A stretch of 64,000 nucleotides of DNA from Siphlonurus alternatus (taxonomy: Eukaryota > Arthropoda > Insecta > Ephemeroptera > Siphlonuridae), in contig OX463780.1 in the NCBI GenBank assembly GCA_949825025.1, forward strand, positions 47,885,280 through 47,949,279, written 5' to 3'. How positions within the stretch are numbered: the first letter of the stretch is position 1; each line of letters starts with the position of its first letter. Below are positions 38,423 to 49,996 of this stretch, piece by piece. A program made the translations under genes and the position numbers. The notes below the pieces were generated by a model. That model was not told the DNA's origin and did not search any database. It saw only the letters and a program-made list of their open reading frames with translations.

Positions 38423-41400
38423 TCATAATATATTTCTTGCCCTCAATTAATATATATCATTATAATATTTTAATATTGTTGTAGTTGGAAAATGAGGTAC
38501 AGTCTTAAAAATTTAAGAATATAATATTATAATGTATACACTTTACACTGCAGCTATGACAGAATTCAATTCATATATTACAAATATTAATATTTCATCT
38601 TTAATTATATTTTTCCGGCTTTACTATTATTGAGTATTAGTACATAAAAATTGAAAACATTTACCGAACATTAAATGTTTCTCTGAAGCTTTGTAATTCA
38701 AAGTTCAAATTCTCTCTAATTTGTTTAAATTATAAAAATGACAACTCGCAAAAGAGCATGCTTTATTTGATCTCACTGAGAGACAAAGAAACATAGATTT
38801 GCATGCAACTTTTGGAGAACAACAATCAAGTTCACCAAACCCCTGTGGATGACTTGACATCGCCCACAAAGCCAGGGTAACGTTCGTGGTGACCAGAAGT
38901 GTACTGACAGTTCATGGTAGGTTGTCACTCAAGATTTGTTTTTAGATTTCTTCTTTGTTTTACAATAACAGTATAATTTTAGAGCACTGTCTTTCACACA
39001 ACTGCTCTGGTTGCCATATTTGTTCAGACGACTCACTGGTCCCGCAAGTGCGAATTTCGCCACCGAATCGTTCTGGCCCTGCCACGTTTTTTGCACAGTC
39101 GCCTCAAACACTGCGCCCCCCGGCTTCGTCTCAAACACAACCAAATAGTCCACTAAATTGACGTCTTTGGGAGCCTCGTGGGGGCGTTTCTCTTCTGCAG
39201 ACTTGATCTTGACAAGACGGAGAGTTTCACAAGGTTGTGCATGGAGTTGCTTGTTCAGCTCAGAAATAACAAAATCTACCACGTTTTTCACCACAGGCAA
39301 TGTCGAGGATACCGGTGTACCGTCCTGCATGAAGAAGAAATATTTAATAATTTAATATAAAATTAGATTTTTGTCCATCTCACCTGGCAGGTGCACCAGT
39401 GCGGCGATATGGCGGCGTCCTCACACGTCCTCAGCGGTGAGATGGCCACGAACAGACTCACTCCACGACCCTCAGTGGTGTTCCCTGCAGCGCTGGAAGG
39501 ACGAGGAGGCGTCACGTCCCGGACACGTGCACGCAGCACGTCACTGTGGAGGTGCGCCGCCGGCTGCAGCAAGTCTCGCAACGTCTCGTGAACGTCGAAC
39601 GGCGTGGTGAGGCGGTTGTCAGCGTTCACCTGCAGGTTGGCCACGGCCTCGGGGAAGCGCCGGCGGAACCACTCGGGGAACGACAACATCAGGAACGGCA
39701 AACGTCCTTCTTTCTCTCCCTGAAAAGATACCAGTAGCAAAATATCAGAAAATATTTATGAATCATCACATTTTATCACATATAATGCAGTAGAAAATAA
39801 AAATGCACTCAAAAAGAATAAAATGTATATAATTAATCAAAATTTAATTTTTAACCTGTAATCAGAGAACAGAAGTAAAATTGACAGGAAATTTGTTTAA
39901 TTATTACAAACAGGTTTTATATAGTCAATTTTCAGTATACACGTTTTATATGATGATAAAAGCTAATGAGTTGATCTGTTGTCACGTCAAAAACTGTAGT
40001 TATAGATTTCAGTTTTATATACCATATTATCTTAGATTCCCATGGTTCTTTTAGTTCATTATGATAAAAATGATGGAATTAAAGGTTTTCACCTTTTTCT
40101 CTCTGAAAATTTATTTTTGTTTCAAATTTAACTGTAGAACTTTTTACATAATAATAATAATTAAAATACAATAATATAAAATTAATTTTCTTAACCAATA
40201 CGACCAAGCTTACCTGGTAGGTTTCACTGAACTTCCCGAACCGTATCCCGTGGTCACTCATGAGCACCAGCACGCTTCGTTCGAGCGCCCCGCTGTCCCG
40301 CAGTTCCGTCAGCGCTCCGGCCAGCAGCTTGTCTCCGATGTGTGGCATGTTCATGCCCTGATGAGACACCATGCTGCTCCAGAAGAAGCTGAAAGATCGA
40401 TCAGAAGAAAACCGAGTGGCGAATTTCTTGACGTAGCTCAGAAAATTCTCAAAGCTCTGGCGTGGTCCGGTACAGAGTTTGATAGCATTCGATCCAACAT
40501 GGCCTTGTTGTTTTAATGATTCCTGTATAACACAATTTTGTAGAACAATATAGATTAAATTGTATACACTAAAATATAATACGAGTACGTATTTAAGGCA
40601 GAGACAGTATCATTATGGTTATTTCAGTAGCATTATTAAAGCAACAAAAGACAATTTTTTTTTTTAATCCCAGTTGTACTTCTGGCTGCTGCAACGTGTC
40701 ATAACCACCGAAAATATCAGAGCTTATAAACACAAAGTTTATGGACGGTAGCACATAATTATACATTTACTGCACATTAAAATTTCTGTACTTGTCATCA
40801 GGAACGGGATCAGCATTGTCAGCAATGACCTTGCAATCTATTTTAATATTAACCTGTGACTGAGGGAAACGTGGAAACCTCAGTCAGGACGGACGCGGCC
40901 ACAGTTTTTTGTCAATTAACTGGAAGTACAGCACAATGGTCCAAAATTAAGGGACCAGAAAGGTCGATTCATCATAAAGATACAAATTAATTTTGTTAAT
41001 ATTGTCCAACTTTAAAAAAAAAAAATTAATTAACTCACATAAATGAAGGGCCGAATGTAATAATCAGTAGGTTGCTCAACAAATCCAACTTTATTGTAGT
41101 TAAATGTAGCAATTTCAGTTGCGTCCTCTCCATATGCAGTTCTGTAACCTCTAGCTGCAAAATCTTTCCAAATAAACGGACAGTCATCGATTTTCTTTTT
41201 CACACTATAGCACTTCTTTCTCAGCTGCTCGACAGAAAGCCCCGTGAGTAGAGGTACCAGGTTTGGGAAGGTGTTGTCCCCCACTTTGTTGTAGCCGAGC
41301 AGCGAGATGGCGGAGAACGGAGGTGACGTCAGCAGTTGGTACGTCTTCGGTAGGTAACATGTTGAGACGAGACACTGAGTCCAGGCCTATAATTAGGATG

Positions 41401-41884
41401 CTCAGCTGAAAAAATACGTATGTTTTCAAAGAAAATTGAATTGGTTAAATTCTGTCACTTTAATTTATTATGCAGATATAGCTACTGCAGCCACAATACA
41501 AAAGTGAAAAAATAATTTCATATATAGATACCATGCAATATTGTGTCATAAACCCAAGTTTTTATTTTAACATTACTATTCTCTATAAAGCCTTTTTGAA
41601 TGGAATAATTTGTATACTTTTTTTTTTTTTGTTTGAAATTTCTATATCTTTAACACAACTTGAACATAAAAAAAATGTGGGAGGGTAAATAAATATATGT
41701 TAATCTGACTATCTCGCTTTGATTTGGTGCTAAATACATTAAAAACGAGGTGGCGTTATATACTATTTTACATTTTTTAACTTTTAAATAGCTATATATA
41801 TATATTTTAAATATTTCAAGAATAATTTATTTCGTATTTTCATCGTCACTAGAATCATGTTTCTCAAGTTACGACACTCCCCCA

Positions 41885-41886
<2 letters not shown>

Positions 41887-41955
<69 letters not shown>
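41887..41955. repeat. (TC)n microsatellite in gene D intron 4
   Basis: About 34 uninterrupted TC units lie between exons 5 and 4 of gene D. On the minus strand, the sense of the gene, this is a GA tract. Confidence 0.97.
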
Positions 41956-41956
<1 letters not shown>

Positions 41957-43101
41957 GCTCTTCTGTTTGTTGCTTGCTATCAGATGGACCATCGATTGTG
42001 ACAAAAATTAAATGAACATTACAAAAATCTGTTTTTTTATTAAAAATTAAATGGAAATTAGATCGTTACCTGATCAGAAGTACGGTTAGATTTGCTACAG
42101 CGCTCCTCCACGTCCTCTATGGTTGGCACAAACGCGTGGAAGTCTCGGTACACGTCTGACGTTACCTCGCTCCTCGTCAGGGAACATTCCACACGAGCAA
42201 AATGCACGCTCGAGTTGACGAGGACACTTGAGTTCACCCCGAACGCCACGCACGTCTTGGAATAACTGACGAGTGTGATGAAACAATTATGAAAAGTTGG
42301 AATTAATAACCGTGATCAGATTGAAACGCTTGGTCGTTGGTTGATGTGCATTAGTATATAAAACAATGCAATTTGTTAATAGATGTTTTATTATTTTTCT
42401 TATGGTATGATCCTATTGCTGTCAATTTTTCTCTTACATGAACTGTACCTGGCATGATTATCAGCGTCCTTCTTGTACTTGAAAGGGTCGTCCTGGACCC
42501 TCCAGAAGGGTCGATAGCAGCAGGCGAGGCGGCTCAGGTCACTGACGTTGTAATGGTGCATGGCCTCGCGCACCACCCACATGGCGGTCAGGTTGGACTG
42601 CACCAGGGGGGGTCCTCGCTGCTTCTTCTTGCCGGTCATCGGGGACCATTTGGACGAGCACTTCAGGACCAAAATATTAAATTATATTTTTACATCATTT
42701 TCTCTCTAAAAGCAAGTATTATTGATGATAAATTTTCATTAAAATAACAAACTTTAATTTGTTATGGCTCACATTGGGATCTGTTGCTTGCTTCTTGAAG
42801 AACTGTTTCGTGTCAAAATTCACAGAGGGCAGGTCGGGGATTTTACAACTGTCTGTGTCCACCAAGAGTCCCGGAGATTTGACCTCGGTGTTATTTATTG
42901 TATGTTTGACCTCAGCAACCAGGGGAGGGGGGCTGGGTGTTGTTGTTGCGCTTTCATTGTCTACTGCATGGTCTGAAATTGATAAAAATATATGTTTGCA
43001 TATTTAATGCCAGTAAAATAGTTTTATATGCAAACTATTGTTTACTCTCTCTCTCTAATATCTTTCTCTACAATTTTGGGCGCTACAAAAGCGGTGGGGT
43101 C

Positions 43102-43493
43102 AATAGACAATAATGGTTGCATTTTTTTTATTTCATAATTAGAAAATATACATATAATTATGCTTTTCTCAATTTTTTTCAGATTTTTTGGAGTGCGGGA
43201 ACTAATTTTTAAAAAAATTTAAAATATCTGAATTAGGGTGGTACATCTGATGGGACAACCGTGACGTCATCAATAGCCAATCACAGCAACCGTGATGTCA
43301 TCAATAGCCAATCACAGCACGACAAATGACGTCACGGTTGTCACATTAGGTGTACCACCCTAATTCAGAGATTTTAATTTTTTTTTTAAAATTAGTTCCC
43401 GCACTCCAAAAAATCTGAAAAAAATCAGAAAAGCATAATTTTAGGTATATTTTCTAATTATGAAATAAAAAAATGCAACCATTATTGTCTATT
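43102..43493. mobile_element. Foldback element, family gamma, copy 2 (gene D intron 1)
   Basis: It is almost identical to the 29031 copy over its whole length, including the CRE-like octamers and the two CCAAT boxes. Confidence 0.87.
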
Positions 43494-43529
43494 GGTAATG
43501 TGAGGAATTTCACACTGCATGTTTATAAT

Positions 43530-43650
43530 AGGCCTGTTCGTAAACCCTGCTCGGTGTACACTTTCTGCACCCAATCGACCTTATATCCCATGTACATAAG
43601 GTCGATTGGGTGCAGAAAGTGTACACCGAGCAGGGTTTACGAACAGGCCT
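43530..43650. repeat. Perfect 121-bp hairpin (about 55-base arms) in gene D intron 1
   Basis: The left arm starts AGGCCTGTTCGTAAACCC and the right arm is its exact complement, ending GGGTTTACGAACAGGCCT. The loop is about 11 bases. GC content of the stem is well above that of the surroundings. Confidence 0.92.
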
Positions 43651-46062
43651 AGTATTTTAATTTTGTCTAATTATACTGCAAACTTTTTAATGTAAAATAA
43701 ATCACTTGAAATAATTATACTTTTCTGTATAATTAACGTATTATAGCAGCGCATGTGCATTCACGTTTATAAATACAATAAATTATTAGATGTCATTTCT
43801 TGACATTATATAGCTATGAATAATGACATAATTTACTTATTACATGTGACAGAACACAGTTTTAAAAGTAAAAAAAAGTAAAGTATGCATTTAAAAAAAT
43901 ATACATATTTTAATCTAAAATAATTGAAACTTGTGGTCTTACTAAAATTTAACACCACTTCTCTGATCGGCGCAGTAACTGCAGTTATATAAAACAGCAT
44001 GGCACCAAGCAGCACTAGCGCCAGTAGCAGGCGCCGCCATGGTCCCCGTGATATCTGCTTCTTATGTGGCTCAATCATCAGGGCTGGAAAGTTTAAAATT
44101 TTCTGTTGAATCTTATACACCATTACCTATCAAAATCATGTCAGTGACTCATGCAAGACGATTTGAATTCACTGAATTTCGCTGTTGAAAATGTACTTAC
44201 TTATCTTGACATGTGGTATTAATACATGTTGTCAATGTATTGATCATTTGAGTGATTTAAATCTTTTAAGATAATATAATATATAGAATATATTTTATCA
44301 TGTTCGTATCGAAAAACGGTATGTGAGTTTGATGCATGTAATAAGAAATTTAAATTATTATATGCAGTTAAAACTTCGTACAACAATACCAGAGAATATA
44401 AATGCTGACATTTGTTTATTATATTCTAGGATAATATATAGCCATTATATGTGTATATATGATAAATAATGCTGTATATTATACTGTATACATCGTAGCA
44501 TTTATTTAATTTTTCAAGTTTGAAATACGGATACCCTCAAAATCTTACTTATATACGGAAATTCATGTTTACGTTTTGGGTTATAGCACGATGATTAACG
44601 AAGATCTTCGGGATTTAGGCAGAAAACTCTAAAATCCTATGCTGTGCGTGTTAACGTAACTCACAAATAAACATCGCTTTTCTAATAATAATAGTTTTGG
44701 TCGCCAAATATTTTTTTCAATAGCATTCGATCATTGGTTCTTCTTGTCACCATTTATGAAAGAAATTTCTATGAAAAATTATTTGAATATAAAAGCCAGG
44801 AGAAATTAATTTCGAGACCAACTTTAACACGTATCTGCTATGCCGCTGATAATGCTTTGCCTACAAAATCATGACGTCATATTGTTTTGTGATGCGTGGT
44901 GAAAGATTCGTATAGTCGGCAATACGTATACAAGGATACTAGAATTTAAAAGGATGTCTTAAATTACTTTTGAAATCAGTCGTTACTGTCACCATTTCGT
45001 CTACCAGTGACGTCACCACGTTGTATTTTTGATTGGCCAGCTGGTCTAAACCGACAATGGATATGAACTGCTGGCTTAGTTGGCGAACTGTTCCGAAATT
45101 GACGAAAATAGTCGAGGATCAAACTTCTTCAATTTGCCACCATCCTCCTTGAAAATTGATCATGATCAACAAGGCAAACCATTTCTGAAATATAGTCTTG
45201 TAAAATTAAAAGAATATATTAAAGTATAAATAAAAGTTGTAATAAAATTAACCCTTATGAATGAAAATATATCTAACTGCTGTGAAAATAGAAAAAGATT
45301 ATTTTGAGGCAGTGCACAACTTAATGAAATATTAAGTATTTTATTATATAATTACATTGAAAAACAGCTTTGTACATACCCTATGACAATGTTTACTGTA
45401 ATTCAATACAAAAGACGTACCATGATTTAAATTGAAGTACATGAATGGAGTCATCAACTAAAAATTACATTAATTAAAAAAAAAGAACTCTAAAATTACA
45501 GAGAACTGCACTAGACACTGCACATTGAAGATTGTGAGTGATTATGAAAAAATTAGCCGAGTGCGATTTATTTCAGGTCGTAAAGGAAATATTCTCTTAT
45601 ATAGATAAGATAGTAACTATGTAGTTGGGGGAGGAAAAATGTTGCAAAGATCACATGACACTTTTACAGTATTAAATACTTAACATATAGATAGATGAGA
45701 TAGCATAGAGTTTAATTGAGTTACAGTATGATACATTTGCAGAAAGTGTTCCGACTGCATATATCCCGTCATATTAGTTATAAATTTATAGTTTTTCGTC
45801 GGAAACCGTTCGGGGGTACTTCAGTCCTCCTCGACCGAAGTGAACACACGGGTCGCACACAGACTTCTATTTTAGCGATCGTATACGTTTCTCATTTGAA
45901 ACCGGTTCTAAATTTCTTATCATTATACGAAGGCATACGATACGTAGCTGTGTGCATCTGATTGCATAGGTTCTTACTTTTTAAATAATGAATTAAGGAA
46001 TCATGCTATCTGTGAGAGACAGCTCTAACAATTTCAAGATGAATACGACCACAGTTTCTTAC

Positions 46063-46177
46063 CATTAAGATGGTGCAGAACTGGAGGAACATGGTCCTCC
46101 AGCTTGATGATGGTGTGTGTGATGAACCTCGGAGTCATTTGAGGGTTGCCGGTCTTGAGGAACTGGCTTGAGTTGGA
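46063..46177 (-). other. Candidate upstream coding exon of gene D
   Basis: This minus-strand stretch is 115 bases long, GC-richer than its surroundings and open throughout. It is bounded by a possible acceptor (TTTCTAG) and a strong donor (AATG then GTAAGAAA). Its internal ATG begins MTPRFITHTIIKLEDHVPP. Splicing from 46063 to the acceptor at about 44084 (TTTCCAG) joins in frame through Ala-Leu to the MIEPHKK start of gene D exon 1. That would give a cytoplasmic N-terminal extension of about 37 residues. I do not recognise the peptide. The alternative is an untranslated 5' exon that is open by chance. Confidence 0.45.
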
Positions 46178-46203
46178 CTAGAAATTTATGGACGAATTTG
46201 TAT

Positions 46204-46350
46204 GAAATTCCCTCGGGTTCCTGACTTTGTTATTAAAAGTGCTGCAATTCCACACATAGGTCAGTAGGTCTACTGCAAAGTTTCAAAACTGAATCACACT
46301 TCCGACTACTTCCAGATGGAATTTAAAAGTTAATTGGTTCGTAGTTCCGG
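46204..46350. repeat. Half copy of the theta repeat
   Basis: Only the right part is clear: CACATAGGTCAGTAGG, ACTGCAAAGTTTCAAAACTG and ACTTCCGACTACTTCC. It lies directly beside the candidate upstream exon of gene D. Confidence 0.5.
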
Positions 46351-46762
46351 ATGATAAGTGTGGATTATGTCGGTGATGATAACATACCAGTGCTGTAGTT
46401 GGCTGTAAGTTTTGTCGGATTTTCTTTATCCTTTACTATTACATAAACCCACGCTGTTCCTTAATCGTCAACAACACAGAAGCATACATAAAGTGGGGGA
46501 GAAAAGTATTTAAAATGCTTTTAGTATGGTGTCATATTAATTTTTATTTGAATAAAATAAATAATAGTTGAAATTGTTGAAATTTTATTCGAAAAAAAAA
46601 AATATGCAGATTGTCCTTAAATTATGAACTCACTAAATTAAAATTTAAAAGTCATAAATAAACAGAATCTTTACTTGTTCTTTCACAAAAATTTTTTTTA
46701 TCATAAATATATAATTTCCAGTTATCCCTATAATCTGTGAATGAAAGGAAATCTTTCCTGCA

Positions 46763-46924
46763 GAGACCCAGCCGGGGGGCGAGGTGTCGAGGCCTCTGTG
46801 CGTCAGGTAGCGATCCTCAACGTGTCATCACTGCACCTGGCGAGACCAATCAGCAGGCTCAACCTGTACGGCAACCTGTGTCGAAGACGCCAAATTGAAG
46901 ATGTATTGTTACTGTAAAAATTAA
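46763..46924 (+). pseudogene. Relic of a DUF229 last exon (exon 8)
   Basis: The plus strand reads ETQPGG, then after a one-base loss VEASVR, then ARPISRLNLYGN. After a further loss of about 7-8 bases, which removes the QSH triplet region, it reads CVEDAKLKMYCYCKN and a TAA. This is the conserved C-terminal end of the family. About the first 70 codons of the exon are missing, although a pyrimidine-AG sequence precedes the homology. An AATAAA follows within about 15 bases of the stop. It does not match any single neighbour closely, so it is the remains of a seventh copy. It lies in the same orientation as gene E, about 3 kb upstream of it. Confidence 0.8.
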
Positions 46925-46932
46925 ATGGCACG

Positions 46933-46944
46933 AAATAAAAATAA
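46933..46944 (+). terminator. Poly(A)-like signal after the exon 8 relic
   Basis: GAAATAAAAAT follows the TAA of the relic by about 12 bases. This is the same close spacing as in genes A-C and supports the relic being an old gene end. Confidence 0.4.
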
Positions 46945-48208
46945 TGTAATATATGTGGTGCTCTGAGCATGGGAGACATTTTTCAGACTTAATTGTCTTT
47001 TATTTCTTCCCTTTGTTTCTAAATAAAAAAGAAAAAAAAAATGCTACCAAAGATTGAAATGCTACGACAAGTAATTTAAAAATTTAAGGGATGAAAAAAT
47101 AACAAAACCTTAATTAACCCAATACGTCAATAAAAATATTAAAACTTGTGAGTTTGCTGACTTGCAGTCAACAGTTTTTCTTTTCTTCTAAAGACTATAT
47201 TATGTAATATATTAAATAGTACACGATTGAAAAAAGAAGAAGCAATTTGAAGAAAAATGTACTTCATCTCACTCATAAAGGAGGGAGATGTATTTTATTA
47301 ACAATGCTTACAATATCATAGCACATCTTACATATTAATGCTAGATCATTAATCAATTAATTGCAAACCTAATTCACTAATTGGGTTAAATTTATTATTA
47401 TTTCATTTCATTTTTTAATATATAATTTCCCACTTATCTTTAGATTGGGAAGAATTATACATTTTTTTAATTTTCTCATTTAATCAGCTAAAATCAGAGA
47501 GTGAATTAAAGTTAATTGTTATTGCAGCTACAAATTTTAGCCCACAAATTCATCATAATAATATAAATTTCTACAAACTCTTTTTTTTTTCATAGTTATC
47601 TTGAAATATGAAGGAGTTTTAAAACGTTTAATTTTTCAATAACATTTATTTTATTGACACAAAGTTATTTATTATTTAACTATACACCATACATGCAACG
47701 TAATAAGTACAACAAATAAATACAAGGCTCATACAATTCACAACACAATCCTTTTGTTATGATAATTGTCAATGTGCATGCATGTACTTGCATAATAAAG
47801 ATAGTTATGTACTATATGCAGCTGCATGTACTTCTTATAGTAGATATGCCTATAGCTAATTATAAACTAGCTGGAAGTTTGCATCAAGTAGAGTGATATA
47901 GTCAACTTCCAATGTATTTTAATCGTAGCGTTCACTTCAATAGTGCAGTGTAGCTTCGTGACTAATTTTTCTCATGAGATTTATTTTCACTGCGAACTAA
48001 AAGGTACGTGATTATATAATAACATGAGATAGATTCTAATGGATGTACTCTATGGTTTTATTACAATAATTTACAGACTTATTCACTATTATAGTGAATA
48101 CCTCAAAAAATAAAATAAAATGTGTAATTGTCACTATCATTTCACTTTAACATATATTTAATAAATTTCAACTGTTTTTCTGATACTAGAGTATATTATA
48201 GTATCGTA

Positions 48209-48425
48209 CAGTCAAATTTACATGATATTTACTCCGGAAGTAGCCGGAAGTGTAAGGTTTCTGTTCTCTTTATTCATATTTCAGCTTTAAAATTTCTCAT
48301 ATAGGTCAGTACTTTTACTTCAAAGCACTCTGTGAAGTTTCAAAATTGAATTAAAAACAGAAAAGCTGCAAACTTCACACTTTCGGCTACTTCAGAAAGG
48401 AATGTCAAATTCATTCATTTTACTG
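48209..48425. mobile_element. Foldback element, family theta, copy 3
   Basis: Starts ACAGTCAAATTTACATGATA and carries CTCCGGAAGTAGCCGGAAGT. It ends with ACTTTCGGCTACTTC and a worn ACTGT. The centre matches copy 1 almost base for base. Confidence 0.75.
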
Positions 48426-49064
48426 TAACCAGTCAAAAACCTGATTAATCAAAACAATGCTAAGCTTGCGAAATATTGAGTGTTACATTTTTTTTTTTTT
48501 TGCACACCAATTAACTTATAGGAGAGAAAACCTTTTCTCTGCACACAGGTGATGGTGAAAGTAAATTTTCTTATTTCATTATGTTCTAATTATATTATCA
48601 TAGGTCATGGAATTGATATTTTAAAGTGAAATACGTTCATATTTACATACTACTGCATTTCAATTTTATTATAGAATATAATGTTTATTCGACCATTGTC
48701 GGTAATACAGCCACAAATTGTTACAATAATGCATGAGTCTTGTCAAAAAATATCACATAATCTATCTATCGTGAATGATAAATATTCAATAAATCTCATA
48801 ATTATCATGTTTTAAGCTCGTGTCTGTCATATAACCGTTCACACAGAACAGGTATATATCCTTTAGTCACTACCATGACAATTTCTATTACTCTTGCGAA
48901 AATTTTATCATCCGATAATTAGCGAACATGTAATAAAATTTATCTTTAGCGCGATTACTTTCATATCATAATATTATAGACATAAAATCAACATTGCTTT
49001 ATTATTTTACGATTTGATTTTATAGCACATACGTCACTTATTCAAGGACAGGCAGAAACTACTT

Positions 49065-49248
49065 ACAGTTTAATTAATTTTACAATTCCTCCGGAAGTAG
49101 CCGGAATTTTCATATTTCCGGAATTATCTCGAATCTTGAAATTTCTCACAAATCTCTGCAAAATTTCAAGTCTCAAATAAGAATAGGAAAACAAAAGAAC
49201 ACGTGAATAAAGTTTGCGGCTACTTAATGTAAAATTAATTTGACTGTA
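49065..49248. mobile_element. Foldback element, family theta, copy 4
   Basis: ACAGTTTAATTAATTTTAC at the left and TAAAATTAATTTGACTGT at the right, with CCTCCGGAAGTAGCCGGAA inside. It lies about 750 bases upstream of gene E. A 64-aa frame across it is not a gene. Confidence 0.72.
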
Positions 49249-49996
49249 CGTTTCCACATTGTCTTCTATTCTTGTTCTTTCAGTTCATTTAAGGTATAGA
49301 GCAGTTACCTGCTAGACTCGCTAGAGTTGTAATATACTGTATAAGTGTTAATTAAGTAAAGACGTGCGTTAAATGAAAAACATGCAAGTGTTGACTTGAC
49401 AGATAGAAGCCTCCATACTGGTGTGCTGGATGTGTGCACTTTAAAGGAAGGTAAGATAATTTAATAGTAAAAATATTTAATTAAAACAATATATTACATT
49501 AATTTGACGCGTTAATTAGCTAGTAATTAAATTATTACTTTAAAAAAATAATAGAATAATCAACAGTTAACAGTTATATTAGCAAAACAATTAAAACAAT
49601 TATTATTACATTATTCTATTACCAAAGCTCACAACCGTTGTTTGTTCAAATTGATTTGCCAGTTTGGCCTTATAGGCATCGCGTGAATGTATTAAACTTA
49701 AAAAACGCAAGCTTTAACTTAAATATTTTCAAATAAAATAAAAATAATTTATTTCAATAATTTATTAAGATACAAAGGTCTATTTATAAGTGTTTGAGAT
49801 GGTAGATATTTTCGTACTGAAACTTCTTTCGATTCTTATAATATATTATCATATTAGGTACACTCCTAGCCTTAAAAAAATTCCCTGACCGACAGATGGC
49901 AGTAACGTCGAGGTACTATCTGTTGTGAAGGGAAATTTTACTTTAAGCTTAAATCTCAAAGTTTATTTACTTGAAGTTTTTGGTGTTTAAGGTGGG

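Larger units (their letters stand above)
33540..38900. other. Intergenic region C-D, repeat-rich, no gene recognised
   Basis: It holds the alpha, short, theta, delta and CCTCGAG-type foldback elements, a C-run near 35264 and a small tandem duplication. Short frames at 34522-34725 and 38141-38416 show no recognisable domain. Confidence 0.6.
38929..44078 (-). pseudogene. DUF229-family gene D, frameshifted in exon 5 (recent pseudogene)
   Basis: All eight exons are present: 44078-43943, 42972-42773, 42660-42449, 42265-42070, 41405-41039, 40522-40214, 39719-39384 and 39324-38929. Splice sites are intact. Exon 5 has lost 5 bases near 41350-41354: the paralogues read CGGTAGTTGTCGTAACATG there, while D reads CGGTAGGTAACATG. 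This shifts the frame after the RLNML motif and gives a stop near 41205. Exons 6-8 downstream remain open, so the lesion looks young, or is a sequencing or assembly error. Other departures are VDTDSC in place of VDTPGC in exon 2, FSFF for FGFF and FSETYQ for FRETYQ in exon 6, and GEKEGRLPF instead of GRMEERLPF at the start of exon 7. Intron 7 is only 59 bases. Exon 6 is closest to gene E. A 5' exon at 46063-46177 may add an N-terminal extension. Confidence 0.8.
44080..49990. other. Intergenic region D-E with relic, candidate exon and repeats
   Basis: Apart from the exon 8 relic, the candidate D exon and two full theta repeats plus a half copy, it is AT-rich. A GC-richer patch at 45780-45910 shares a TTTTCGTCGGAAA motif with about 30977 and is probably repeat-derived. 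Confidence 0.55.

Noticed and set aside
45716..45961. 81-aa frame in the D-E intergenic region
   Set aside because: Its GC-richer part shares short text with 30977, so it is more likely repeat-derived than a gene.
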